Shown: positions 46,001-58,700 of the stretch, one piece after another
Layout of the letters: each line of letters opens with the position of its first letter
How positions within the stretch are numbered: the stretch's first letter is position 1
From: Sarcocystis neurona
Lineage: Eukaryota; Apicomplexa; Conoidasida; Eucoccidiorida; Sarcocystidae
Assembly: GCA_000727475.1 (NCBI GenBank)
Contig: KL647291.1
Location: 1,987,527 to 2,051,526, forward strand
Length of the DNA stretch: 64,000 nt
Direction: 5' to 3'
Position numbers and translations under genes: made by a program
Notes under the pieces: generated by a model
Told to the model about the DNA's origin: nothing
The model's input: only the letters and a program-made list of their open reading frames with translations
The model's database searches: none

Positions 46001-46397
46001 CCACTTCAATCTGATTCTTGTCCGACCTCGGAAGTAATGAATTTACTTCGCACCAAGCGTCTCCTCTGTTGATGGACCACGATTCCCTTTTGTCTAAACG
46101 CCACTTTGGTCCTTCTGTAGTCGCCGTGTTTACCTGCAGGTGGTCGAAAGAAAGATAGCAGCCAGCCGCGTCAGGTCCCAAAACGCGGCTGCTGCGCCGC
46201 TGTCGGGGACCAGGGGGGACAGCCACATCACCTTCGTTATCTTTTTCATCCCCTGCCTCTTGTTCTACCTGCCCCTCTCCGTGGCTGCTCTCTTCTGTGT
46301 CTTGTACTTCTTTGTTGCGTCCCTTCTCATCCGTCCGAGGTTCCTCTTGCTGTGCCACTTTACATTGGGAAAGATCGGCGAAGGGGTCGTCAGCCAT
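43011..46397 (-). CDS. Eight-exon gene: putative membrane protein of about 301 residues, unknown family
   Basis: Exons (- strand): 46397-46134, 45961-45923, 45795-45751, 45526-45496, 45359-45289, 45258-45112, 44604-44467, 43181-43011. All phases agree (0,0,0,1,0,0,0). The start ATG at 46397 has an ACAATGG context. The N-terminal 88 residues are acidic and hydrophilic (MADDPFADLSQ...). Exons 3 and 4 join into a clear hydrophobic span (IWLPVLLFCVILYFFPI), and a second candidate span lies in exon 6 (WVGMWSATLIADVVAYM). Exon 7 (DFFRGLCLFVKLAKEFKGEF) and exon 8 (VKALDSEDVFYDASNLKAAA) follow, with TAG at 43011-43013. Exons 1, 6, 7 and 8 have strong splice sites (for example CTGCAG|GTAAAC, CGAT|GTAAGT, GAGAAAGAG|GTAAGC). 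The short exons 2-4 are weaker. No homopolymer tracts occur. Family not recognised. Confidence 0.5.
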
Positions 46398-46559
46398 TGT
46401 TATACCACGTCGTTCCCATGAACAAACAGCTCTTGAGGGCTGGGAGTACAACAACAACACATGGCAGCTGCCGGTCTTCTGTCATCGGCCGCTCCTTTAT
46501 GTGTAGCTGCTTTTGGTATCACTAGCTAGGCATTTTCAGCAGCTTGGCGCTCTTATGAG
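46398..46559. promoter_or_regulatory. Short divergent intergenic region, probable shared promoter
   Basis: The - gene starts at 46397 and the proposed start of the + gene is at 46560, leaving 162 bases between two start codons facing away from each other. The interval is unique sequence without triplet repeats. Promoter function is inferred only from the head-to-head arrangement. Confidence 0.3.
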
Positions 46560-47809
46560 ATGTACTTGTTGGCTAGCCCCTTCCTGGTAAACCTCTAACC
46601 GCAACTAGCTCATTATACCTCCCATTAATATCGTGGTCGCACATTACAACGGCAGTTCTAGCTTGCGGTCAGAGAAGAAGCGTAGGGGCTGCTGACGTCG
46701 GAGCTGGAAAATACGCAGGAGCGGGTTCGTCTGCAGCAGAAAATCATGTACTTTCCTTGCTGCTCCGACAACCAGATTGATTCCCCTCCTTCTCAGACGC
46801 CCCGTCGCTGAAACAGCTATCTCGCGCGCCCGTGCGAACGGCATGGCTACGTGCCTGAGTATATCGACGCACACCGCGCACTTACTACTTTTACGGATGC
46901 GGCTAAGGAGGATGAACAGCTACAGGCGACCTGTACGCGTGTACTATATGAACACTAGAACCGAACACCTACGCTTACACCTGCAAGCTCTACCTCAACA
47001 TCCGTGTGCTCACAGTAGGCAAAAGTCCGCAGCATTGTCTACTTCATCACCCGCAAACTATAACGTGCCACACACGTTCTACCATAGTGCTCATGATCAC
47101 GCAGATACGCGGCTCAACGCAGGAAAAAACTATCTTGCCAACAGGGGAAACTTTCTCCACTCGAAGTCTCGAGATGAGGAACATGTACCACTCCAATGCT
47201 GCTTCGCCTCCAGGTGCACGTGCAAGGCTTTTTATGACCGCAAGCCTGACATTTCTACGTCAGGAAACAACTTCTGAATGCTTAGGATTTCTTGAAGCGC
47301 AGTTGCGCCGGTTGTGGGAGAACAATTATTTTATCTTTATTTCGCCAAACGCGCTGCCACTCTGTCTCAGCCTGATTTTTTCGTACGCGAATACCCCTGT
47401 GTAGTTGCGCTTCGGGTGCTCCTTCCAGTCGCTGTAACCAAGTTAATCTACTTCCTGTAGATGAGGCTGAATCCTCTGGAGCTGCGGACCCAGAGCCTCT
47501 TCTCTTCCACGGCCTCGTAAACTATCGTGGCAGCAGCCGTTGCTACTACGAAGGCTGGTTCGGCAGCTGCACGGCGGTCGCTGCTTTTACTACAGACGCA
47601 TCTGATTTGTTAACAACAACTTGTCCTGGCAATTCCCCAGCCGCGAAAGCGTTGTGTGCCTTCTGCCTTCGCAGATGGCAGAAAATTCATACGCAAGTCC
47701 GATTAAGAACAACGCATGGATTGGCGAAACGCTTCGTTTCTGTAGGACCGGGTACACAGAAGCTAGTTCGCCGCCAACGGAGAAGGGTATAAAGTTTGCA
47801 AGAACGTGA
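46560..47809 (+). CDS. Six-exon gene: about 164-residue soluble protein, unknown family
   Basis: Exons 46560-46586 (tentative start, MYLLASPFL), 46686-46747 (LLTSELENTQERVRLQQKI), 46817-46940 (ERHGYVPEYIDAHRALTTFT, then DAAKEDEQLQ), 47123-47213 (ILPTGETFSTRSLEMRNMYH), 47461-47516 (EAESSGAADPEPLLFHGL) and 47675-47809 (MAENSYASPIKNNAWIGETL ... GIKFART, TGA). Junction phases 0, 2, 0, 1, 0 all agree. Acceptors such as CTTCCTGTAG|AT and CTGCCTTCGCAG|ATG and the donor CCTCCAG|GTGCAC are good. The second intron is only 69 bases and removes an in-frame TGA. The protein is hydrophilic with a short helical N-terminal part and no recognised domain. The start exon is the weakest part: its ATG context is poor. 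Confidence 0.45.
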
Positions 47810-50800
47810 AATATCCCCGTGGGATTCAGCGTGATGTGCTGTCAAAGTACGGAAATGACAACCGTTTGTAGGCGTGCATCAAAAGAGACGGGAGTTCTGA
47901 GCAATCTCAGCTAGTACGTGAGTGTGCGCCGTGCGTGGCTAGCTGGCGAGCAGTAGAACTGCATACACACAAGAGGGAAGTATACCATATATATATATAT
48001 ATACATATGCATACGTACGCCAACGTATAATCGTATGTTAAATCTTCTATCGACCCAGGAGTAAGAACCAGTGTACGCACAATATCCAGCTGTCACAGAA
48101 GGGGAGAGCACCCAAAAATTACGTCGCCGTCCAGCCTCAGGAGTGCCTCTCCAGACGTGCACTTCCTCAGGATGAACACCAAGTTGTATGTATGTCCGTG
48201 TGCATGTGCCTTCTGTGTATGTATGCATAACCGAAATTAAGACATAAATATACGTGTATCTACATATGTAGAATTGAGCCCCACGTAAGTTGCAAAACGC
48301 GCTAGTTATCAAACCAACACGGAATACGCGACCCGAGACACCGTACCGCATTCCCGCACGGACGTGCAAATGCAGCATTCCTCTATACATACATAGCACA
48401 CCATATGCACACTAGCAACCCACCAACACGAGCGGTACGATCTCACATGATCCAGCGTTGACGCACATATCCGCATACTTCATACTTGTCAGAGTCTACT
48501 GCGCGGATCCACAGAAGCAGGTGACGACCCTCACTATGTCTGCCCACCCTCGGCGATGGGATACGCACACGTGAACATGCAGACGCATCTGCCTGTACAG
48601 GTGGGAGTCGTAAACACCTACACGGATGTGGATGTTTACCCCACTGGATTTCTGTGTTTCACCTCACAGGTGCGAGGTGGATCTCTGATAGATGTATATC
48701 GGAGTGCAGTTCCGTCAAAGAAGACGGCTTTGGGACTTCCCTAGATCCCTCTGAGCACTAAATTGGAATCAAGCAACCCCTTATTGATATGTGGGGACGT
48801 TCTCTATTAAAATAAACGCGACGGGGTTCTAGTACTCAGACGCGTGCAACTACTATTTTGTCACGGTCACTGCGATGTGATGATTTTATGCCGATATCTT
48901 TGCCCTTTCCCCTAGAAATGCAGTCCTTAGAGAACACTAGTGAGTGGCGGCATACAGAGAACCAGAGACAGAAACAGGGATGCATTACGTAAGAATTCTT
49001 CTGCCTTTCCAGTGCACACATATTCTATATTGCATGCACATGTAGTCAGTATATCGTTGACCGCGTCATCCAAGATCTATGCATACGCGTAACGTCGCAA
49101 GAATACGTGCACGATGGGCGAAAAGTTGACCTTGGTAGATCTTATGGTTCCCGGGTTGCGGGTTCCTCCGGCTGCCTTGAATTCCACTGTTGACTGACAA
49201 AAAATCATTACCAATGTCGGGCCCGTTACTTCGGCTGTGACTGAGCTAACTGATAACCGGCCGCGTCTGCATCACTATTTAAAAGAGATGAGAACTTACT
49301 GCGTACTTGAACCTGTTGAAAAGAAGATATCCTATTCGTGAAGTGCGAAGGTAGACACGGGAAACGGTTACTAGCTAAGACGTCCCGACATTCGTCGTAG
49401 CGTGGTGCCCTCTGGCGACCCGTCTGCGTGAGTCTGCTTGTGACTAACGGAGAACTATGGACAAGCACACATCGTTCGTTCGGTGGTTGTCATTCCACGC
49501 ATGCGCCTGCGAGTTTTGACCTACGCAGGGGATACTGCTATGATTCCTTGATGCCTTGAGCACATGTTTTGTCGACTTGCTAATGGTAGGACCTGAATCC
49601 CGAAGTGTGATGGAGCGCTACATCCTGTAGGAAAAAACCCCCGACCCAGCCAATCAAGACCAATAATTGTACTCTACATGGAGAGAGCCCCTGATATCAG
49701 GTTCGTCCGAAACGTTCAAAACTGTGCTGTAGTTTCATAGGCATGAAACAAAAGCATAAATGCTTGCGTGTCCTCGTCTTTCTATGGAGATGTAGGTAAG
49801 CTGGTGCTCTTTCATCGCGGTTGACCGTGCGCCATCTCAGGGCTACCATTCGCTAACATTCGTAGGGGATCCAGTCGCGTTTATACGATTAATTACGAGC
49901 TTCCGCCCTTTTGCAAAGAAGTTAGACCTGCAGCACGTTTTGTTTACAAGACGACTTGCACTATGAAGCTCTGTAGTCCCGCTGAGACAAGCATTCTTAC
50001 GGTAACATCCCCGCTCAGAAAACGAAGGGCTGTGGTACTTGTGCACTACCTCGTTCCGCGGTATACGTAGCATCTGCCGACGGCAGCTGTCAGATGAAAA
50101 CTCCCGCCCTCAGTCTCTACCGACACTTTCTTTCTGTGCAGCGCATCCGTCCGAAGTATATTCTGGGGCGTACACACAATTTAGGGGCTCATCCCCTGTA
50201 TTTGTGTCTTCGCAGAAGGCTTCCGCTGCGCAAAACTGACTCTCTCCAGATGCTATTCTGTGTCCTGTTCTGCAATGATCTTGTGATTTTTAAAGCAGTG
50301 ACAGAAGTTGATTAGTTGAATGATGTTGTCAGGGTGTATATGCGAAAAGAAATTCCTTGTTTACAGTTGTCCAGCCTAATGCTCGGATAGTCTTCGGAGC
50401 ACACCTGGGCATTCGGACGGACGTCCGTCGGAAGATTCTGATCGTGCGATCTGCCAGACTAAGCGCTATGGTACAAGCAATTCAATATTGTTCACACGTC
50501 AATTGTAGCCGACGGCACGGATAGCGAACTGAAATGCGGCATCACTGCATCTTCGGCTGAATTAGTAGGTTCTGCTCTTACGTGTAGCTAGAGTGAACAT
50601 CCTGTGTTAGGGTTCTTACGACGCTTTTGACGTGCGGGTGGATGCACTCGGGTAGTCAGCGGTCTTGCGTTTCACCCTCGTGCACGCCTTGTCGGTACTA
50701 AAAAACGTTGCAGACAGTTTCAATTACTGTCTGCCGCTTTGACTCGACTAGTCAACATCGTGGTGGACTACCACATGCACCGATCTAGCAGGAGTCATAA

Positions 50801-52729
50801 GAAACGGGGATCTGCACCGATTCCGTCAGAAGTTGGCAGCAAACTCAGTGGCGGAGAGGCCGCGTATGTATGCACTGCGCCGCCCGCAGTCGTACTAGCT
50901 ACCTGCGTGGTGTAGCTCAAATAAATTAACATCGTACGGAGTTCCACTAAGACTGGCGTCTAAGCTGCTAGATGTATCGTGGATTAGCTGTAAGCAGTGT
51001 GTTTTGTATTATGTATAACTTTGGGGAGCGTACTGCGGCACACGGTATTTTCACCGACGCATTGGACTACCCTGCGCGGGATGCTGGGCCTGGAGACTAC
51101 GGTTCAACTGTAGAACTATATTGATTGTTGTCGTCTGTCGGATTGCAGCTGTAGCCTGTTCAGTGAAAAAGCTGCACTATCTCGGAGGAATGTCGTGGCT
51201 GACATAATCACGATATTTCGTACCGCAAACTGGCAAGCAGGGCAGAAGCACTACGGAGGAGCCCTGTGCACACTTCACTACCGTCGTCACGCGCTCTTTG
51301 CATTTCGGGGGACGTTTGTCGGAAGGGATGTTTCTCGAGGACCGTGAAGGTCGACTCCGTATGAAAGACGTTTCAGGGTTGAATTTGGTTTCTTTCCATT
51401 AGTCCCGAAGATTCTTCTGTTCCTCTCTTCTTCCTTTACGCCCCCCCTGTGTACATCCCTACATCCTCGTGTCCCTTCGACCGTCGGCCTTTGAACCGTT
51501 CATCGACGAACGACAGTCCCTCTACTTTACGAGTGAACCTGACTGTTTTTCTGTTTGCTTCGCGACAACCCGCCAAACCGTCTGCTCAGTTGTATCTGCT
51601 GTATCTGTGTGTCTGTGAGTTCCCCTGAGTACGATTCCGCCTCCCCTTACGTTCCGTCACTCGGGTCGTCCTCTAGTGTTGCCGTCGTGTCTTCTACAGT
51701 GGCTGCCCGTCTTCCCCGCTGTACTAGCTTTCTTTTCCCTCAGTGCCTGCTCCGTCTCTGCGTTTCTTTCTCACATTTATCTATGCTTCCCTGCTGTCAC
51801 TGTCATCTTGCCTCTTCTCCTCTGCTTCCACAGGTCGCTCCCGCCTTCCCCATCATTCTGCACAACGAAAGACTCTCTTTCAACTGCTGTTCACCCGGCT
51901 TTCAGGCCGTCCATGACATTTCCGCAGTACATTTATCTTCGTGTAGATTCATTGCCACTGCTGACCTAGCTGTATATACTTCTGTGGTGTTTGAAGCACG
52001 GGTGTCTACTTCCCCCCGCGCAGCTGCGTAGAGGCTTCCTTCCTCGACGTAGGTTCCGTTTTGCGCCTCCTGCCGGTTATTACTCATTTGTTAGAGCAGA
52101 GGCGGTCATTATTTACTTTTTAGGTCAGAGGCGTCCGTCGCCTTTGCTACGGTAGCGGCTGGATACGCGTCAACCACATAAACGTCCTCCCAGCCCACAC
52201 CACACCTACACACCGGTGGCTGCTTCGCGCATCGCTGCTGCTGCGTCTGTTTGCTTCGTCCTTTGATGCAGCCTTTGTTGATGCTATAGCTGCTAAGACT
52301 AGGACTGCTGCTGTTGCTTCTCATTCTTGGTGTCCGCGTTGGTGTGGCTGCTATTTCCGGCTAACTCGGAATAGCGAAGCAGAGGGAGGATGTAAACGTA
52401 GGGAGCGAAAAGTGGTACACAAGAATAGGAATGATATGGAAGGCGGGCGAGGAAGACGGGCTCACTCCAATGCTTTAAGGTTTCCTGAAGAACTGACAAC
52501 CTGCCCAGGTCGGCCGGTTCTAATAATCTCAGAAACAGTTTCTTTTACAAGAACATTCGTTCTTCGAATCTTCTGCTGCGCGAGACTCTTGGCAACATCT
52601 TTCTCTCGCTGCTCGTGGGGAGACGGCGCCAAAAGTACATTAGCTGAACGGCGCGGCTGCTGCTTGTGCTTCCTTCCTTAATTTTTCTCCCCCTGGCTTG
52701 CGCACTTTCATTTCTTTCTTCTCGTTCGG
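47810..52729. other. Remainder of the repeat-poor segment; no confident gene
   Basis: Balanced composition with very few microsatellites (47985-48004 is one) and no frame above about 160 codons. Scattered exon-like pieces: + 48671-48744 after a CCTCACAG acceptor (SLIDVYRSAVPSKKTALGLP, stop), + 50143-50239 after TTCTGTGCAG, and a - frame near 48090-48180 (HPEEVHVWRGTPEAGRRRNF). A CT-rich stretch covers 51400-51830. I could not chain these pieces into a gene with matching phases. CTG triplets return from about 52230. Confidence 0.5.
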
Positions 52730-55700
52730 ATGCCAGCGGAAAACTCTTTTGGGGGTCAGCATCGCCCGTCCCCCCCACTCCCTGCAGGCGTCGCCGCTCC
52801 TGCTACTGCTGCTTGGGCAAGTGTTGCTCCGTCCACTGCTGTCGCTGATAATGAGGAGCGGCTTGCGCAGGGGGGTGCAAGCCAGGAGGAAGCTGCTCCT
52901 GCACGTGCTGCCACAAGAAGAACAGCAGGGGCAGCGAAAGCAGTAGCAAACGTGTATCTGGAGGTGTCCTACGAACTGCTGCTGTTTCCCCTCCAGGAGT
53001 CGACGGATGCAGCGCTAGGAGTAGAATGCGCTGCTCCACCAGCTGGTAGTGCTGCTGCTCCTGGTCCTCGTGCGGCTGCTGTTGCTGCTGACCCTGCTGC
53101 TACCGAGGGTGATCCTTCTGTTGCTGCTGGAGGCAGGTCTACTTCAGAAGAGGGAACAGGCACGCCCGGTAGCGTTCCACCTGAAAGAACCCCACCGCTG
53201 CAAGGGGGTCCGCAACCGCGACCACAGCAGGGAGAAAAGGAGCAGGTGCAGCAGCACCAGCAACGCGAAGGTTCTGCTCGTGCGGCTGGAGCTTTTGCCT
53301 TCCCTATCCGTCTTTATGCAACAGCAGGGACAGCAGAGGTCAGGAGAGAAGGTGCAGGAAAGGAGGGACCGCAGGGCCGACAGCAGCAGTCATCATCGAC
53401 CAGCAGCAGTCGAGAAACCAGCACCAGCAGCAGCCCAGATATCGGCAGCGGTGGCAGGGATGCCGGCAGCAATAACAGAGATAGCAGCTCCAGTGGGGCA
53501 CATCCCAGGAACAGTGGTGGAGGTAGCAGGAGCAGTGACACAGATAGGACCAGCGGGGGCAGAGATGGCAACAGAACCATCGCTCCTTTGATTCTGCGTC
53601 TGCTTCGCCCGTCTACTCGGAAAGCGCAGCACCAGCACGTGGGCGAAGGCAGTTGCTCCAGCAGCCGTCACAGTAGCGGTGAGAGTGGCAGAAGGAACAG
53701 CAACAGGAGCACCGGACGGGATGGGGGGAAACCTGCTGCTTCGGCTGCGGGAGATGTTGGCGGCAGCAGCCAGACGGGAGTGTCGCAGCACGACCAGCAA
53801 CAAAGCCGTTGGCAACGGGGTTCTGCAGAGGAGGAAAGGAGGCGCCCATCCCAGTCACAGGAAGCAGGCAATGAACTAAGCAAATCTCAGACAGACTTGG
53901 CAAGTCCTGCTCGCAGAGCAACGTACGCGGATGCACCGGAGCTGCTGCAGCTGGCGGCGACTGTAGTGCTGCCCTGCTCGGCGCGAAGGGATGTTGCTGA
54001 AACAGCAGCAGCTCCTGCCGACGGCGGGGCAGCAGCAGCAGCAGAACCAGGCGGTGCTGCCCCGACAGGACACGCAGCTGGAGGAGGAAGAGTATGGGGG
54101 ACAGCAGCCAACCGCGCGGAGGCAAGAGCGACAGCCGCAGCAACGACCGTTCCTCCTGCTCGTCCCGCGGCCGCAGCAGGTGGGAGCGCCCGCGAGGGAA
54201 GAATTGACTCTGCGGGGCGCGCAGAAGGAGGGGAAGACGCTACAGAAGGAACGGCATTTCTTGGAAGGAGACAAGGAAGCGTTGTAGCCCTCAGACATCC
54301 TGCTGTGAGCGGGTCCCATTGCTTGCTTCACTGGCGACTGCACCGGCAGCATCTGCTGCACCTGACTCAGGCTGCTGTAGAACACGCTCTTATCGACCCG
54401 CAGCAACAGAAACACCGACAGCAGTCGGGAACCGGTTTCTCCCCTCGTAATGTCTCCGTGTCTCCCGCTGCTGCAGCAGCTTCTTCTTCGGATTATGCTG
54501 CAGGTGGATGCAATGGAAGCGTGGCGGCTCCTCCGGCGTTCTCGCTCCACGTGTCGCCCTCTGCAGCTTCATCGGGGACGCGGACGCCCCTTTTAGAGAC
54601 AGCAGCAGCTGTAGGAAGAGCAGCAGCAGGAGGAAGGGCAACAGCAGGCGGAAGGGCGGCAGCAGGAGGAAGGGTAGCAGGAGCGGGGGGGACAACAGAA
54701 GGGAAGCCGATGAGAGGGAAGCACTCTGACAAGGACGAAGGCCGGCTACACCGCACGAATGACGGACAGACCATGTTGCTGCTGGATTGGCTGCTACTAC
54801 AGGTGCAGCGGCTCCAGGAGGCAGAAGAAGGAAGAGGGGGAGGAGGAGGAGGAGGACTAGGTGCAGGGCAGGAACAAGATATTGCGAGCGGACACATACT
54901 TCTCACCGATGCACGCGGCCCCCTCGGTATTGCACCCCGAAACCGTGGGGCAGAGGAGGAGCAGCAGCAGCAGATGGAAGACCGGCAGGTTCGAGAGATG
55001 CAGCAGGAACGAGGGCAACAGCAGAAACAGGTCTTTGATGCGTTCTGGCGACCAGGCTTAACGGACTGTCTGTCCACTGCAGAGCTGGTGCGGCGGGTGC
55101 ACCAGTTCCAGGAGCAGCAGCAGCAGAAGCAGCCGCAGGCGGATGGCAGAGAGGAAGAGGGACAACCAAGACAGGCCAGGCGCATGTCGAAGCCAGCCGC
55201 AGCAGGAGGAGGAAAAGGAACAGCAGAAGAGAGAGCAGCAGCGGAAGGAGCCGGAGCAAAACGAGGGGACACCGCAGCGGTGTCAGGAGAAGCAGCAGCA
55301 AAGGACAAAAAGGAAGAAGACAATGCTTTGCTGCTGGAGAAAGCGGCGCGGATATACGTCGAGGACCGCAGCACTAACGGGTCGTGGATAGGAACCACAC
55401 GGGTTTCTCCTAAGACGCCGACCCCTTGGTCATCTACGCAGTATCTTGCCCTCAGCCGCGCCTGTATGCCTCTATAACAATCATACGTTCGGATGAACAT
55501 CTGTCTTCGTCTCCTGTTATCAAGCGTACCTCATGCAAACATACACACTACCGCACCCACGCACGGACACCTGCGTCATTGCAAACTGCTGTTACCCATG
55601 TCTCTGCCCATCTTCTGCGTGTGTCTCTGTCTCCGTGTCTGTTCATCTGGCAATCTCTGTGCTTGTGTGTCCCTCTACCTAACTGTCTGTCTCCCGCTCT

Positions 55701-58700
55701 TTCTAAACACAGGCCTGCAACTGAGCATCTTTTTCGGAGTTATTTATGAGGCGTGCCTGTAGGTCTCTGGATATCAGTTAAAGAGTGGACGTACATACGT
55801 GTAACGTTTCTCCGTATGTGTATGTCGGCGCGTGTGTACCTGCGCGTATATCTATACACATATGGGTGTATGTATACACATTTTTGCGTGTATGTATATA
55901 TGTGTTAGTCTTTCACTACGTATGTGGATAAACGTGTGTACACACATGCGCACATCCCACTCTATGTACGTAGACCGGACGCACACCGGCGAAGCAACAG
56001 TGCTGTATAAGTCTGAATCTGTCAGATGTTGACGTACGCAGAGCAGCGTCGTGCTTTGCAAGAGATTTTGGAGGAACTTCGGTGAGAGCAGCAGTCTGCA
56101 TCCGAGCACCTTTACATTCAGGGTTCTATTCATCTGTCCACGTCAGCCGGTCTCTACGGGTATGCAGGAGGAATCACCCGCAGATTTCCTGTATACGTAG
56201 ACGTGTACAGCTAGGTGACTGTGCAGGTCATTCACAGGTGCCTATGCTTGCATGGGAAGCTGCGAAGATGCGTAAACAGGCGTCCCTTTATATACATATA
56301 TGTGTGTATATTCGTGTACGTCAGGGATTGTTGGGACTGGGGTGCACAACACCGCGTAGATCGGTGGTAACGTCGTACACAGTTAAGTAGTTCTGTGTTC
56401 AGAACACCAGTTGCTAAAGATCCACCTGCTCGCGTATTAGGGCGCTTACTTCTTTTTCTGTGTCAACCTCATCATTCGCGTTCTATACACGTCCATATAC
56501 ACGTAAAGAGCTGGCACATCTGATCGTATGTAGAATGCGCTCCGTTCTTTGATACCTGCGGCTAGGACCGCATCATCAGAGATACGTAGAGGTACAGGGC
56601 TATAAGCGGCGTGCGCTTCTTTCCGTGGTTGATGCTTCGAATGAATGGCGGTATCGTTGGGCGCAATAACTGCTGCACCACCTCTGTTTGTACGTGTCAG
56701 TTTCCCTGTGTGTGCGGCTGCTCGTGCTGCTTTTTTGTTTGGCCTGTGCGGTGCTGCTGCAGACCCACACGCAGAAGCCCCAGTGGCAGTATTTCTTTGG
56801 GGATTGAGTATCTGCTGGAAGTTGCTGCGCTGCCCTCCTGCTGCTGCATCTGCTTCTTTTTGTCTGCCTTTTATCCTTCACAGCAGCGTGAATGCTGCTG
56901 CTGCTCTCAGTCTTCCGACTTGTGCTGCTGCGCGCACTCATACAGCTGCTGAGGGTTTGACTGCTTCTTCTGGCATCGCTCATGGTGCTACTGTTGGCAC
57001 TGCGGGTGGCGGTGTGGCTGCTGCTGCCGATACTGCTGCTGTGGGCACTGCTGCTTCTGCATTGGCTGGCGCTGCTGGTGCTGCTGGTGTTGATGCTGCT
57101 GGTGATGGCACTCCTGGTGCTGCTACGGCACCGTCTACGCTGCGGCAGCAGCAGCAGCAAGAGCAACTCAAAACCACTTTACAAGCCACTGCTGCTCAGG
57201 CCTCCACTGCTCCTGCTTCTTCTTCACTCCAAAGTCCTGCTGGTAGTGCTCCTCTTCCCCCTGTCTCGCCAGCTGCTGCTGCTTCTTCTTCTAGTGGCAG
57301 CAGTGATGGTATTGCTGCCGCCGGTAGTGCCAAGGCGCGGGCTAGCACAAGGAGTAGTATTCACGCGAATGATGGTGCTGCTGCTGGATGTGTGGAGGAC
57401 CAGCAGAAGCGGCCGCAGCTGCCGCAGCCTGGGGGTTTTCCTTGTGCCCACAACAACAAAAGCGAGACAAGTAGGAGCAACAGCATGACTGTTGACGAAG
57501 GAAGCAGCACAAGCAGCCACAGCAGCAGCAGTAGTTGTTCCACAAGCAACAATCCGAGCAGCAGCAGCAGCAGCCCGAATACCAGCAGCAGCAGCAGCAA
57601 CCGGAATAAGCTCAGCAGTAACACTAACAGCAGCAACGGCAGCACCCCGAACAGTAGCGGCAGCAGCAACTTGAACAGCGATAGCAGCAACCCGAATAGC
57701 AGCGGAAGCAACAGCAACCTGAATATCACCAGCAGCAACCCAAACAGCAGCAGCAGCAACCTGAATAGCACCAGCAGCAACCCAAACAGCAGCAGCAGCA
57801 ACCTGAATACCACCAGCAGCAACGCGAGTAACAGCAGCAGCAGCCCCAATAGCAGCAGCGGCAGCAGCACCGTGCGTGGCTACAACAGCAGCAACAGCTT
57901 CTTGGCTGATCTTTTGAATAACAGAAGAGGAGAAGGAGGAGGAGCATCAGCAGGAAGCGCAGCTGGCTCGAGCCGTGTGGCGCAGCAGCTGCAGCGGGTA
58001 ACAGCGGAGAAAAGACAGCTGGAGGATGAGCTGCAGGAGGTGCTCGTCGAATTCGAGGAACTGCGAGAAGCAGCACAACAGGAACAGGTCCGCGTCTTCT
58101 AGAAAGCTCACCTATACGAAGAAAGGCGAACCACTCTTTACATACATACGTTGCATATGGAAGGACGTGCTGGTATACCTATATGTATATATTTATATCT
58201 ATTTATATGTGTGGTTATTTCCTGTACGTAGATAATCGCTTTCCTCTGTATGTGTGTATCCAGGTCCTTTTCTGTAACTCCATACGTAGATGTTTGAGTG
58301 GCAGTTTGTATACATATATGTGTATCTGCATATGCACAACGACCCTATAAACGCGTAGGTATCTGTCCCGGCGTTCGTTTCTAAACGTGTACCTTAACGT
58401 TGACACACACGTGTACCTCGTCTGTATCTCTCTGCGTATATGTGTTACTGTTACTGGCTGTTCCTCTACGTTCACGTATATATATATATATATGTATATA
58501 TATATACATGTATACGTGATCTGTCCATAGGTAGACCTTCAGGCGAAGGGATATGGTAGAGAATGCGTTGCAGGTGGTGCTACTGCAGCCCTCTTGCTTC
58601 TGCTGCTGCTGGTTTCCATTTCGAACCCTGCTGCTGGTGCTGCCGGTTCTGTGGCGGTTGCTCCTGCTGCTCTCGTTCCGTCTTCGTCTGGATAGCTGCT

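Noticed and set aside
49140..49180. tRNA-like GGGTTGCGGGTTCC segment
   Set aside because: Only a vague B-box resemblance; no A box at the right distance and no cloverleaf could be formed.
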